A DNA stretch of 58,428 nucleotides from Nitrospinota bacterium (GCA_022562795.1 JADFOP010000009.1:1-58428); one strand, 5' to 3'; shown: positions 6,191 to 15,293, counted from the first letter of the stretch. The notes: a model not told the origin generated them from the sequence alone. Program-made: numbers and translations.

Positions 6191-9100
6191 TTATTGGAGG
6201 ATCTTTAAGAGGTCCTCGAGGCCGCCCGGCAGGGGGGGTATTTGAGAACCGGGCTGGCTTGGCTGGGTGGGCTGCTGGCCCGGCTGGCCGGGAGGTGGCT
6301 GAGGCGAGCCGCCGCCTAGCACTTCACCCAGGATGCCCCCAATTCCCCCTCCCTTCCCCTTAAAGAGCTTTTGCGACGCCAATCGAAGGCCGGCGTCCAG
6401 AAGGTACCGCTCGTCGGGCCGGCACTTCGGGCGGCGGCCGCCCCGGAAGGAGCCTCTGCAGGTGAAGGGGAAGGTCATCCGGCCCGCCGAGTCGGTCAGC
6501 ACCGGCTTGGCGTCGGCGCCGAGGCACTGGTCGGTGAGCTCGGGGCTGAAGACGGCCCAGATGTCGCGGAAATCGATCTCCTGGCGCGGCAGGTCGATCA
6601 CGCCGGGATTGGCGCCCGTCACGATGTCGATATCGTCGGAGTCGAGCATCAGGGTCGAAGGGGCAACGGCGGCGACACCCCGGTTGATGGTAACGGGCAT
6701 GGTCAGGATCCGGAAGGGGGTCGTCTCCTGACGGGTGAATTGGGTTTTGCAGGTGCCGAGCTTCTGGAAGCCGGGAATAAAACCGGCGAGCTTAAAGATA
6801 GGCATATTATCGAGCAGATCCCGCACGATGGCCATGTTGATTTGGCCGTCGGTCACGGTCGCTTGTCCCCGGCCCGACAGCGTCGGCAGGAGCGAGGCGG
6901 CCGTGAGGCCTCGGCCCCTGATGTCGAGGGTCGCCTGAAGGCGCCCCCAGATGGTATTGGGAAGCTTGGCGTGAGCCGTCAACAATTTGTTAACATCCAC
7001 CCCGACGAGCGATGATCGGAAGCTGAACCGCGCCGAGGCGGGGTCGAGGTCTACCACCGCAGAGCCGTCGTATCTGCCGCCGTGAAGACCGAAGGTTAAA
7101 TTGTTGAGGATGAAGACGCCTTGACGGAGAGAGGTTTTGGCCTGAAGGTTCTCTAAAAGCAGATCATTGTATACGGCCTGCCGCACCCGCACGTCTCCCG
7201 AGGCTGAGACCTTCTTGAACCAACTTAGCCAGTCGTACGGGCGCTCCTGGGCTTTCACAAGCAGAATTCGGGCGGGGGGTGGTTGGCCGTAAGGTTCGGT
7301 GAGGTGCGTCCGGCTACTGGGGGCCTTTTTCTTCTCCGCGGCCTTCCACTGGTGGAGAACGAGTCGCGGAGCATCCAGATTAAAGGAGACCTGGGGGGCG
7401 TCAAACCCTCGTACGGTGGCTGAGAGCGAAAGGATGCTGTCTCCGTAAGCCACCGTGAACTTCTTGAGTATCGCCTCCTGGCCCTTTAGCTCGATCGTCC
7501 CCGTCATATTCTCCAAAGGGGCGGCGAGTTGTGGCAAGCGGGCCTTCAGGTCTCTGACCTCTACGATACCCTTTGCCTGGGCGTCCTTCAGCCGCGCCGT
7601 GTCGCCCTGGACGTGGATGTCCACGCTGACGGTGCCTGCCAGGCCGTAGCCTTTCAGGAAGGGGAGGCTCTCAGTGAGCCGCTCGAGCCTAATGGGGGAG
7701 GAGGCCACCGTAAGGCTCCCCCGAGGCTGGTCGAGGTCGGCCACATGGGCCGCCCCCCGTATCCAGTCCTTCCCGAGGATGGCTTCGAAGGTCTTCAGGG
7801 TGAAAGATTTTCCGGTGTGTCGGCCCTCGACTGCGACGCGGGCGGGCTGACCCAAAGGCTTAATAATCCAGTCGGGGTGGTGGAGGCCCACCTTGGTGAG
7901 GTCAACCACCGCCCGGCCGGATAGCTTCGGGAAAGAACCCGAAAAGGAAACCGATGCATCGGCCTTCCCGTTTATCTTGAATCCAGGCGGCAAGGCGGCC
8001 CGTAGGGCGGGGAGGGTCTCAAGCACCGTCTCTAGCGGTCCGATGCCGGATGCCGTGATATCCGACTGGGTGAAAACCAGGGTCTCGGGCTTGGAAACCC
8101 GTCCCTTGACCCCTACGGCCAGGCTCACCTGGCCGGTTAGCTTCTTGCCCGCCGGAACCCATCGGGCCAGGTCCACTCGGTTGGTGCGAAGGGTGAGATC
8201 GATAACCGGGTCTTTCAGGTTCTTGACCGAGCCCCGGCCGCTTGCCTCCAGGTCTTTGATCGCCAGGGAGACCTGCTCGATTGTCACATCGCCGCCTCGA
8301 TAGCGGCCACTGAATGTCAGGTTGGCCCGCTCCCCCCTGGGTTTCTTCAGCAGCTCACCGTACCGAAAGTCGCCTTCCTTGAGGTCTACTTTCCCGGTGA
8401 TATCGAAGGACTGCATTGTGCCTTGGATGGTCACCTCAGCCGTCGCGGTTCCCGCCAGGGCGAGGTCTTTCGGCCAGTAAGACTTGAGCGGCGGGGCGAG
8501 GGTAAATATCTTCTCAACAGGCCCCACCTTCGAGAGGACGAGTCGTCCGGAGACCCGGCTCTTGGCAGGCTCCGCCGTTGGGCCGGCCACCTCTCCGGTG
8601 AAGGAGAACTGGCCGTGGAGAGGGTTTCCCTTGAGGGCGGGCAGGACCCGCTCCCAGCCTGCCAGGCTCACGGTGTTCGTCGCGAGCTTCAAATCGACGA
8701 TGGGTTGTGTGAGGTTGGTTACGCTGCCGCTCGCGTCGAGCTTCAAGGTGTGAAGGTCGAGATGGGTTTTTCGTAGGGTCAGGCGTCGGCCGTCGTAGCG
8801 GCCGTCGAACCGCAGCGCGCCCGCCACCCCGGCCTCCTTGTCAAGAAGACCCTTCCAGGCGAGCTTAGTTCGTTTGGCGTCCACGAAGCCACGGGCTGTG
8901 AAGTCCGAAAGGGTTCCCCCGACGTTGACTTCAATGGCCAAGGGGCCCGAGAGCGTCATACCGGGAGGCAGCCGGTCGGGAAGTGACGGGTCGAGCTTCG
9001 CTAGATCTTCAAGTGAGGCCCCGTCGGTTGCCACCTTGATGTCGATCTCTGGTTCGGTACTGGCCTTGGCAACGGCGCCCGAGGCGGCGATGGTGGAGTT

Positions 9101-10111
9101 GCCAATGGTGACGCGGAAGCGCTCGACCTTGATGGTGTCGGCCTTAAAGTCCACCTGGATGGACTGGTCAACCGATAGCGTCAAGGGCTTGGGGGGCCGG
9201 TAATCGTAAGCCGGTGCAGTGAAATCCAAATCCACAAATTCCACCGATCCATCCACCGCCAGCCGCTCTGGATTCTCCTGGGTGAACGTTAGATTGGAGG
9301 TGAGCGACCCGGCGAGGTTGGTAACTGGAAGAAAATCACGCACGTAGGGCTGGAGAGGAGCGAGCTCAAGCCCCGTCGAGCGAACCGACACGGTGATGGG
9401 AATCTTGCCTGGCTGAGGGTTTGTCCCTATGGGCCCCACCGTGCCTTTGAGTCGGAACGGCTGGCGGGTCTTACGAACGAGTGTGGCGGCCACATCGAAA
9501 TCTATGGGGCGTTCCAGGGAGACGTCCCGGAGGCGGACCTCAAGGTCCTCAAACCTGTGGGTAAGGGTTGACCCTGGCATGGCGTGTTGATCGATGATGG
9601 TCAGCGTGCCGTCCTGAATGTCTAGGCGCGAGATCGATAGGCCCGCAATAGAGCTCGGAGCACTCGGGGGTGGAGGAGTTTCGCCCGGTGGGGGGAGGGC
9701 TTTGAGCCTGCCGGGGGAAGGGGCCCCGGTGAGATCGGAGAAGTTGGTGCGGCCGTCCTTGCTTATCGTCAGGAGGACGGTTGGCCTTCGTAGGGTGAGC
9801 TTGCTGACTTCAACACGCCTGGAAAGGAGGGGCAATAGCTTGAGGCTGACATCGATTCCCTCTATCGTAACCGCCGGTGCTCCACCGGAACGCGCACGGT
9901 CGGCAATCTCCACGTTGGCCAGCCGCACCCGGGGCCCTCCCATAAGACTGAGCCGTATCTCTCCGAGCTTCACCTTGCGGTGGAGCGTTTTCTCGAGGGT
10001 TTCAGCAATTTGGCCCCGGTAGGTGTTGATGTCGATAAACTTAGGGAGAACCACCAGGATGGCCAGGATGACGACGCCTACGGCGGCGGCTATCAGGAGA
10101 GGTCGGCGCAT
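6191..10111 (-). CDS. AsmA-family inner-membrane-anchored periplasmic protein (1306 aa)
   Basis: A very long envelope protein. Residues 5-24 form one N-terminal membrane anchor followed by FIDINTYRGQIAETLEKTL and VKLGEIRLSLMGGPRVRLANVEI, the classic AsmA N-terminus. The body is a long series of beta-rich segments with repeated patterns such as GSVTNLTQPIVDLKLATNTV and GSVKNLKDPVIDLTLRTNRV. The AsmA_2-like C-terminal domain (GRGQATVTDGQINMA) falls near residues 1060-1190. The protein ends in a Pro/Gln/Gly-rich tail. AsmA-like proteins such as TamB and YhdP bridge the periplasm and are linked to phospholipid transport to the outer membrane; that role here is inference. The ATG at 10111 has a GAGG-containing site and lies 12 bases after gshB, so the two are one operon. 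Confidence 0.85.
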   Translation of the reverse strand: MRRPLLIAAAVGVVILAILVVLPKFIDINTYRGQIAETLEKTLHRKVKLGEIRLSLMGGPRVRLANVEIADRARSGGAPAVTIEGIDVSLKLLPLLSRRVEVSKLTLRRPTVLLTISKDGRTNFSDLTGAPSPGRLKALPPPGETPPPPSAPSSIAGLSISRLDIQDGTLTIIDQHAMPGSTLTHRFEDLEVRLRDVSLERPIDFDVAATLVRKTRQPFRLKGTVGPIGTNPQPGKIPITVSVRSTGLELAPLQPYVRDFLPVTNLAGSLTSNLTFTQENPERLAVDGSVEFVDLDFTAPAYDYRPPKPLTLSVDQSIQVDFKADTIKVERFRVTIGNSTIAASGAVAKASTEPEIDIKVATDGASLEDLAKLDPSLPDRLPPGMTLSGPLAIEVNVGGTLSDFTARGFVDAKRTKLAWKGLLDKEAGVAGALRFDGRYDGRRLTLRKTHLDLHTLKLDASGSVTNLTQPIVDLKLATNTVSLAGWERVLPALKGNPLHGQFSFTGEVAGPTAEPAKSRVSGRLVLSKVGPVEKIFTLAPPLKSYWPKDLALAGTATAEVTIQGTMQSFDITGKVDLKEGDFRYGELLKKPRGERANLTFSGRYRGGDVTIEQVSLAIKDLEASGRGSVKNLKDPVIDLTLRTNRVDLARWVPAGKKLTGQVSLAVGVKGRVSKPETLVFTQSDITASGIGPLETVLETLPALRAALPPGFKINGKADASVSFSGSFPKLSGRAVVDLTKVGLHHPDWIIKPLGQPARVAVEGRHTGKSFTLKTFEAILGKDWIRGAAHVADLDQPRGSLTVASSPIRLERLTESLPFLKGYGLAGTVSVDIHVQGDTARLKDAQAKGIVEVRDLKARLPQLAAPLENMTGTIELKGQEAILKKFTVAYGDSILSLSATVRGFDAPQVSFNLDAPRLVLHQWKAAEKKKAPSSRTHLTEPYGQPPPARILLVKAQERPYDWLSWFKKVSASGDVRVRQAVYNDLLLENLQAKTSLRQGVFILNNLTFGLHGGRYDGSAVVDLDPASARFSFRSSLVGVDVNKLLTAHAKLPNTIWGRLQATLDIRGRGLTAASLLPTLSGRGQATVTDGQINMAIVRDLLDNMPIFKLAGFIPGFQKLGTCKTQFTRQETTPFRILTMPVTINRGVAAVAPSTLMLDSDDIDIVTGANPGVIDLPRQEIDFRDIWAVFSPELTDQCLGADAKPVLTDSAGRMTFPFTCRGSFRGGRRPKCRPDERYLLDAGLRLASQKLFKGKGGGIGGILGEVLGGGSPQPPPGQPGQQPTQPSQPGSQIPPLPGGLEDLLKILQ

Positions 10112-10123
10112 GGGCGCCTCACT

Positions 10124-11098
10124 TCAGGCGCTGGAGGGGGAGGCGGCCCTGCGAGCGGCCACCTGCGCCTCACAGAACGCTATTACGGGCTCGGCACTGT
10201 TGACCCCGTTGAACTGGTCAACCTCGTAGACCCCGGCCGGACAGGTAACGTTGATCTCTGTGATTAACCCGCCGATGACGTCGAGGCCCACGAAGTAGAG
10301 TCCGTCGTCGACAAGCCGGCTCGCGATCGATTCGCAGAGAGCCCGGTCGGCCGCCGACACGTCCGCCGGCTCGGCGGTCCCTCCGGCGGAGATGTTGGCC
10401 CGGTGGTCGCCGGGCGAGGGGCGACGAAGAAACGCCCCGATAGGCTCGCCGTCGAGCACCAGGATCCGTTTGTCGCCCTCGGTGGCCACCTCCGGCAGGT
10501 AGCGTTGGGCCAGAATGAGGTTTCGGCCCTTGTCCGTGACGCTGTCCAGGATCACTCCCAGGTTGGTGTCGCCGGTTCGGCAGACGAAGACTTCCTGCCC
10601 GCCGTAGCTGCCCAGGGGCTTGATTACCATCGAGCCCCCCACTCGCTCCATGAACGCCGTTAGCTCGGCCTTTGTGCGAGCCACGAGGCTTTCGGGAATG
10701 AGAGCCGGGAAATGGAGGCTATAGAGCTTCTCGTTTGCGTTCCGAATGCCGCGCGGGTCGTTGATGACGAAGGTTCCGGCTGGAGCCAACTCCAAGACGT
10801 AGGTCGCGTAAATGTACGACATATCGAAGGGCGGCTCCTTGCGCATGAAGACGCAGTCGAAATCCCCTAGGGGCGTGACCGTCGCCGGGCCTTTCGGCAC
10901 CCACCCCCGGGCGGGGTCCATCTCAACCGGAGATGCCCGGCCGGTTGGGGTGGCCTCGTCTACGGCGAGGTCTGCCGCCTCTATGGCGAAGACGGCGTGG
11001 CCCCGGCGCTGGCACTCCGCCATGAGGCAAAACGAGGTGTCGCCAACGAATTCTAGAGCGTCGAAGGGGTCGAGGACGAAGGCAAAGGCTAGGCTCAT
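10124..11098 (-). CDS. gshB: Glutathione synthetase
   Basis: This cytoplasmic ATP-grasp enzyme joins gamma-glutamylcysteine and glycine to make glutathione. The 324 residues match the bacterial family in length. N-terminal substrate domain: FMRKEPPFDMSYIYATYVLE near residues 84-104, then INDPRGIRNANEKLY. ATP-grasp core: MVIKPLGSYGGQEVF near 157-172, LAQRYLPEVATEGDKRI near 196-213, RRPSPGDHRANISAGG near 226-242, and the metal site EINVTCPAGVYE near 282-294. It diverges from gshA across a 171-bp region with promoters on both strands, so both steps of glutathione synthesis sit together. The AsmA-like gene follows 12 bases downstream. Confidence 0.95.
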   Translation of the reverse strand: MSLAFAFVLDPFDALEFVGDTSFCLMAECQRRGHAVFAIEAADLAVDEATPTGRASPVEMDPARGWVPKGPATVTPLGDFDCVFMRKEPPFDMSYIYATYVLELAPAGTFVINDPRGIRNANEKLYSLHFPALIPESLVARTKAELTAFMERVGGSMVIKPLGSYGGQEVFVCRTGDTNLGVILDSVTDKGRNLILAQRYLPEVATEGDKRILVLDGEPIGAFLRRPSPGDHRANISAGGTAEPADVSAADRALCESIASRLVDDGLYFVGLDVIGGLITEINVTCPAGVYEVDQFNGVNSAEPVIAFCEAQVAARRAASPSSA

Positions 11099-11154
11099 TC
11101 GGCAGAGGTCCTCTTTGGGCGGCGTGGATACGGGGGCCTGGGCCAGCCGCGGGC

Positions 11155-11184
11155 ATTTTATCAGAGCGCTTTTCCCCGCGTCAA
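11155..11184 (-). promoter_or_regulatory. Sigma-70-like promoter for gshB
   Basis: On the minus strand TTGACG (11184-11179), 18 bases, then TAAAAT (11160-11155). This would start transcription near 11148, about 50 bases before the gshB ATG. It is back to back with the gshA promoter. Confidence 0.65.
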
Positions 11185-11207
11185 GGAGCGGCGGGGGGCG
11201 TTCCTCG

Positions 11208-11236
11208 TTGACCGGCCCCGGCTGCTTCTGTATGAT
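11208..11236 (+). promoter_or_regulatory. Sigma-70-like promoter for gshA
   Basis: TTGACC (11208-11213), exactly 17 bases, TATGAT (11231-11236). The predicted start near 11243 leaves a short leader that contains AAGGAGA before the GTG start at 11270. Confidence 0.7.
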
Positions 11237-11269
11237 GCTGGCTTACCTTCAAAGGAGACCCGTCGCTCT

Positions 11270-12622
11270 GTGAAGCCCGAAGATATCCCTATCCAAAGCG
11301 CAGATGAGTTGGTTCTCGAATTCACTTCGGGGTGCAAGCCATCGACGGAGTGGCTCACCGGATTGGAGCTTGAGAAGGTTGGTGTCGATCCAGCCACCGC
11401 CGAGGCTATGCCCTTCGGCGGCCCCCGGGGCATTGAAGCCGCCCTCACCTCCATGGCCGAGAAGCACGGCTGGGAGCCCACGGTGGAAGACGGGAGAGTG
11501 GTTGGACTCACGCGGGACGGTTCGGCCATTACCTTGGAGCCCGGCGGGCAGCACGAGTTCGCTAGCCCTCCCTCCCCCGACCTCCATACAATGGAGGCCG
11601 AGCTCGCCCGGCACCAGGAGGAGATCCGCCAGGTGGCCGATCACCTGGGGGTGGCTTTCCTGGGGATCGGCATGCAACCCGTAACCCCCCTGGAGGCCAT
11701 TGAGTGGACTCCCAAAGGTCGATACGCCATCATGGCGCCCTACCTGGGGTCCAAGGGCACCTTGGCCCACGCCATGATGAAGCAGACCACCGCCATCCAA
11801 TGCACCTTCGACTACTCCGACGAGGCCGATTGCTTCTCCAAGATGAGGCTCGCCATGGGGCTCTCTCCCATCGCCACGGCGCTCTTCGCCCACTCCTCAA
11901 TCACCGGGGGGTATATCAACGGCTTCCGGAGCTTTCGTGGCCACATTTGGGTCCATACTGACCCGGATCGCTGCGGGATTGTCAGAGGGGTGTTTGACGA
12001 GGGCTTCGGATTTGAAGCCTACACGGAGTGGTGTTTGGCGGTCCCGGCGATGTTCATCCTCCGCGAGGGTCGGTGGATCGCCCTGGGTGGGATGCCCTTC
12101 GGCCGGTTTCTGGCCGAGGGGTTCGAAGGCCATCGCGCCACCATGGCCGATTGGCAGCTCCACCTGACTACCATCTTCACCGAAGCCCGCTTGAAGACGT
12201 TCATCGAGGTCAGGTGCGCCGATAGCCTGAGGCCCGACGACGTCCTCGTGGTCCCGGCCTTCTGGAAAGGCCTCCTCTACGACGCCGAGGCGCGGGCCGC
12301 CGCCTGGGAGCTAATAGCGGGGTGGCCTTTCGAGGAGCGCCTGGTGCTCTGGCATACCGCTCCCGGCTACGGCCTGGCCACCCCTACGCCCGACGGCCGG
12401 ACCATCTTCGACCTCGCTCGCGACCTTCTCTCCTTGAGTTTGGATGGCCTGACACGTCAGGCCGTCCTTGACCCCCAGGGCCGGGACGAAACGATCTACC
12501 TCGAGACCTTTGCCGACCGGTTGCTTGAGACGGGCCGATGCCCGGCTGATGAGCTCTCCGCCCTCTGGGTTGGCGAATGGGCCGGAGACCCTGCCCGGCT
12601 CGTCGAGTGGTGCAGGTATTAA
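11270..12622 (+). CDS. gshA: Glutamate-cysteine ligase, GCS2/plant-type
   Basis: The first and usually limiting step of glutathione synthesis: ATP-dependent coupling of glutamate and cysteine. The 450-residue length and motifs fit the plant/proteobacterial GCS2 type rather than E. coli GshA: PFGGPRGIEAALTSM near residues 48-62, LEPGGQHEFASPP near 88-100, LGIGMQPVTP near 130, MMKQTTAIQCTFDYSDE near 166-182, and IEVRCADSLRPDD near 312-324. The start is GTG at 11270, with AGGAGA about eleven bases upstream; no better in-frame start is seen nearby. It diverges from gshB. EgtA-type ligases of actinobacteria belong to the same superfamily, but the gshB neighbour argues for true glutathione synthesis. 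Confidence 0.9.
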   Translation: MKPEDIPIQSADELVLEFTSGCKPSTEWLTGLELEKVGVDPATAEAMPFGGPRGIEAALTSMAEKHGWEPTVEDGRVVGLTRDGSAITLEPGGQHEFASPPSPDLHTMEAELARHQEEIRQVADHLGVAFLGIGMQPVTPLEAIEWTPKGRYAIMAPYLGSKGTLAHAMMKQTTAIQCTFDYSDEADCFSKMRLAMGLSPIATALFAHSSITGGYINGFRSFRGHIWVHTDPDRCGIVRGVFDEGFGFEAYTEWCLAVPAMFILREGRWIALGGMPFGRFLAEGFEGHRATMADWQLHLTTIFTEARLKTFIEVRCADSLRPDDVLVVPAFWKGLLYDAEARAAAWELIAGWPFEERLVLWHTAPGYGLATPTPDGRTIFDLARDLLSLSLDGLTRQAVLDPQGRDETIYLETFADRLLETGRCPADELSALWVGEWAGDPARLVEWCRY

Positions 12623-12718
12623 GACAGTCCAGTAAAGGGTAGGCATGGGACATTCACCAGAGACAGTTCGATCGTTGACCCCCTCCCACTTCCCGAATTC
12701 AAGACACCCCGATTAGCC

Positions 12719-12747
12719 TTGACAGCCCAAGGAGGCTCTGTTAGAGT
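12719..12747 (+). promoter_or_regulatory. Promoter upstream of the nuo operon or of a leader RNA
   Basis: A perfect TTGACA (12719-12724), 17 bases, then TAGAGT (12742-12747). The predicted start is near 12754. It is the only strong promoter in the 318-bp gap between gshA and nuoE. Confidence 0.6.
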
Positions 12748-12753
12748 GCCGTT

Positions 12754-12889
12754 TTTGAAATGGCGGCGTGTCGGCGCCCTGTACGCTGTTATCAGACATG
12801 GCGCACGCCTAGACGCTGTCGGCTCTATGTACACCAACGGTGGGGAAGCCGAAGCTTTGGGGTCGCTTTCTTCGGCTAGCCCTTTTTTT
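12754..12889 (+). ncRNA. Candidate small RNA or attenuated leader before nuoE
   Basis: The gap 12623-12940 holds no convincing gene. The predicted transcript from the TTGACA promoter can fold. GGCGTG (12765-12770) pairs with CACGCC (12804-12809), and inside it CGCC (12775-12778) pairs with GGCG (12800-12803). The segment closes with an 8-bp terminator-like stem and a run of seven T. It could be a stand-alone RNA of about 135 nucleotides or a leader that attenuates nuo expression. The family is not recognised. Confidence 0.35.
12847..12889 (+). terminator. Intrinsic terminator-like hairpin 52 bases before nuoE
   Basis: AGCCGAAG (12847-12854) pairs perfectly with CTTCGGCT (12870-12877) over a 15-base loop, followed after five bases by TTTTTTT (12883-12889). 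It lies between the promoter and nuoE. The large loop and five-base gap make it weaker than a classic terminator. Confidence 0.45.
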
Positions 12890-12940
12890 CAACCCTCTCT
12901 TGTTCCCCTTTTCACATGTCAATAGCCGGAGAACTCCCTT

Positions 12941-13450
12941 GTGCTTGATGCCTCCTTCCTCAAGAACCTGAGGACGATAGAGGCCCGCTATCCTGACCGG
13001 CGAAGCGCCATCCTTCCGGCCCTCTACCTGCTCCAGGAACGGGATGGCTACATCACCCCCGAGGGAATGCAGGCCTTGGCCGTCCACTTCGACATCTCTC
13101 CCATGGCCGTCCACGAGGTGGGCAGCTTCTACACCATGCTTAATTTCAGGCCTGTGGGGCGCCATCATATTCAAGTATGTAGGACGCTGCCATGCAAGCT
13201 CCGAGGGTCCGATCAGGTGACCTCCTGCATCGCTAATAAGCTAGGGATTTCGGTCGGTGATGTGACGCCCGACGGGACCTTCTCTCTCTTGACGGTCGAG
13301 TGCCTTGGCAGCTGCGACACGGCCCCCATGATGCAGGTAAACGACCTCTATTATGAAAACCTCACCCGGGCGAGGATCGACGCCGTCCTCGATGAGCTCA
13401 AGGACGAGGACGCGTCCTACACCAAGCGGCCCGGCCCCGACGGGTTCTAG
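12941..13450 (+). CDS. nuoE: NADH-quinone oxidoreductase subunit E (2Fe-2S)
   Basis: Thioredoxin-like peripheral subunit of complex I carrying cluster N1a; it works with NuoF in the NADH-dehydrogenase arm on the cytoplasmic side. The 169 residues contain the N-terminal helical domain (ALYLLQERDGYITPEGM, VHEVGSFYTMLNF). The four cluster ligands are the Cys pair of VCRTLPCKLRG near residues 79-84 and the Cys pair of ECLGSCDTAP near 120-124. The start is GTG 12941 after CCGGAGA. The nuoF start follows three bases after its stop. It leads the nuoEFJKLMN cluster. Confidence 0.93.
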   Translation: MLDASFLKNLRTIEARYPDRRSAILPALYLLQERDGYITPEGMQALAVHFDISPMAVHEVGSFYTMLNFRPVGRHHIQVCRTLPCKLRGSDQVTSCIANKLGISVGDVTPDGTFSLLTVECLGSCDTAPMMQVNDLYYENLTRARIDAVLDELKDEDASYTKRPGPDGF

Positions 13451-13453
13451 CTA

Positions 13454-14779
13454 ATGCTTGACGCTCCCTCCTACGGTGTGGGGACCGACTGGCGGCGGTT
13501 TAAGCCGGTCCTCATGCGCCTCAAAGATATAGAAGGCTCCGAAACCCTGAAGGTCTACCAAGACTACGGCGGCTATGCTGCTTTGGAGAAGACCCTTAAA
13601 GAGCACGAGCCCGAGGAGATCATCGAGATCGTGAAGGACTCGGGCCTTAGGGGTCGGGGCGGGGCTGGGTTCCCGGCGGGCCTCAAGTGGAGCTTCATCC
13701 CCAAAGACCCCAGCGTGCCGAAGTACGTGACGTGCAATGCCGACGAGAGCGAGCCTGGCGCCTTCAAGGATCGCTACCTAATAGAGCGAGAACCTCACCA
13801 GCTCCTCGAGGGGATACTGATAACGAGTTACGCTGTTGAGTCTGAGCTCGCCTTCATATACATCCGGGGGGAGTTCGTCCACGGAGCCCGGGTTCTTGAG
13901 AGAGCAATAGAAGAGGCCCGCCAGGCGGGGCTTATCGGCAAGAATATCCTGGGCACAGGGTTTAATTGCGATGTATACATCCACCGGGGAGCGGGCGCCT
14001 ATATATGCGGCGAAGAGACAGGCATGCTCTCGTCCCTCGAAGGAATGAGGGGTGAGCCGAAGCTCAAACCCCCCTTCCCGGCCAGCAAGGGACTCTACGG
14101 AAAGCCAACAGTCATCAATAACGTCGAGACTCTGGCGTGTGTGCCCCACATTGTCCAGTACGGCCCCGAGTGGTTTAAATCCATCGGCACCGAGAAGTCC
14201 ACGGGACCGAAAATATTCTGCCTGGCGGGGCACGTCGAGCGGCCTGGCCTCTATGAGTATCCGTTGGGGATTCCGCTTAGGGATCTCCTGGAAGAGGTGG
14301 GCGGCGGTGTGCTCGACGGCAGGCGCCTGAAGGGGGTTATCCCCGGGGGCTCCTCAACCGCCGTGCTCGCACCTGATAAGCTCGACACTCCGCTAGACTT
14401 TGAGTCCGTTGCCGAAGCGGGCAGTGCGCTAGGCACGGCTTCCCTCATTGTGTTGGATGAGACCGTCTGCATTGTTGAAGCCGCCGCCAACTTCGCCCAT
14501 TTTTACTCCCACGAGTCCTGCGGCCAGTGTACCCAGTGCCGTGAGGGGACAACCTGGATGGCCAAGATTCTAGACCGCATCGAGGCGGGGCAGGGGCGAA
14601 AAGAGGACCTCGATACCTTGCTCGATATGTGTCAGTCGATGAAGGAAACGACCATTTGCTTCCTTTCCGATTCGGCGGCCATCCCGACCGAGGCGTTCAT
14701 AGCCAACTACCGCGAAGAGTTCGAGCAGCACATCGCCGAGGGCCGATGTCCCTTCGATAAAATAGACCGGCTCGCCTGA
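13454..14779 (+). CDS. nuoF: NADH-quinone oxidoreductase subunit F (FMN, NADH, 4Fe-4S)
   Basis: The NADH-binding flavoprotein of complex I. It accepts a hydride from NADH onto FMN and passes electrons to cluster N3. In 441 residues: GLRGRGGAGFPAGLKWSF (NADH/FMN loop, near 58-76), NADESEPGAFKDR, GAGAYICGEETGMLSSLEG (near 181-199), and the cluster site ESCGQCTQCREGT near 355-367, with the fourth Cys in TTICFLSDS near 400. The start ATG is three bases after nuoE. The next gene is nuoJ; nuoG, which normally follows in this arm, is not present. NuoF homologues also occur in NAD-dependent formate dehydrogenases and hydrogenases, but the membrane subunits downstream support complex I. Confidence 0.93.
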   Translation: MLDAPSYGVGTDWRRFKPVLMRLKDIEGSETLKVYQDYGGYAALEKTLKEHEPEEIIEIVKDSGLRGRGGAGFPAGLKWSFIPKDPSVPKYVTCNADESEPGAFKDRYLIEREPHQLLEGILITSYAVESELAFIYIRGEFVHGARVLERAIEEARQAGLIGKNILGTGFNCDVYIHRGAGAYICGEETGMLSSLEGMRGEPKLKPPFPASKGLYGKPTVINNVETLACVPHIVQYGPEWFKSIGTEKSTGPKIFCLAGHVERPGLYEYPLGIPLRDLLEEVGGGVLDGRRLKGVIPGGSSTAVLAPDKLDTPLDFESVAEAGSALGTASLIVLDETVCIVEAAANFAHFYSHESCGQCTQCREGTTWMAKILDRIEAGQGRKEDLDTLLDMCQSMKETTICFLSDSAAIPTEAFIANYREEFEQHIAEGRCPFDKIDRLA

Positions 14780-14792
14780 GGAGCGACCCACC

Positions 14793-15293
14793 GTGGCTGC
14801 ATTCGCCTTTTACATATTTAGTGCCCTGGCGATCGCATGTGCCGTAATGGTCATCTTCCAGCCTAATGTAATCTATAGCGCGCTCTACCTCATTGGGACG
14901 CTCCTGGCCCTTGCGGGGCTATTCTTGTTGCTCAACGCCCAATTCATCGCCGTAGTCCACATCATCGTGTATGCCGGGGCCATTATGGTCCTCTTTCTCT
15001 TCGTCATCATGCTCCTCGACTTGGGGAGGGACCCGGCCGGGACGGAGCAGTTGAAATACCAGCGCGGCATGGGGATAGGCCTGGCGGTTATCTTTTTGCT
15101 GGAGCTCGCCGTGGCATCCTCCTTTGGAGCACTCGCCGGTGTCGCTGAGGGCCCGCTACCTGCATCATTCGGCTACACCGAGGTGCTGGGGCGGTTATTG
15201 TTCACCAAGTACCTCTTCCCCTTCGAGGCCACGAGCATTTTGCTATTCGTTGCGGCTATCGGGGCCGTGGTCCTGGGGAAGCGGCGCAGCTGA
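14793..15293 (+). CDS. nuoJ: NADH-quinone oxidoreductase subunit J
   Basis: Membrane subunit of complex I with about five helices in 166 residues. Recognisable features are the N-terminal FYIFSALAIACAVMVIFQ, NVIYSALYLIGTLLALAGLFL, and the conserved third-helix region HIIVYAGAIMVLFLFVIMLLD, whose pi-bulge matters for coupling. The start is GTG at 14793 after GAGGAGCGACCC, 13 bases beyond nuoF. The jump from nuoF straight to nuoJ is unusual. Confidence 0.92.
   Translation: MAAFAFYIFSALAIACAVMVIFQPNVIYSALYLIGTLLALAGLFLLLNAQFIAVVHIIVYAGAIMVLFLFVIMLLDLGRDPAGTEQLKYQRGMGIGLAVIFLLELAVASSFGALAGVAEGPLPASFGYTEVLGRLLFTKYLFPFEATSILLFVAAIGAVVLGKRRS

Noticed and set aside
12719-12925. A 68-codon frame in the gap before nuoE.
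   Set aside because: It starts inside the -35 box, has no ribosome site and crosses the hairpins; no recognisable protein pattern.
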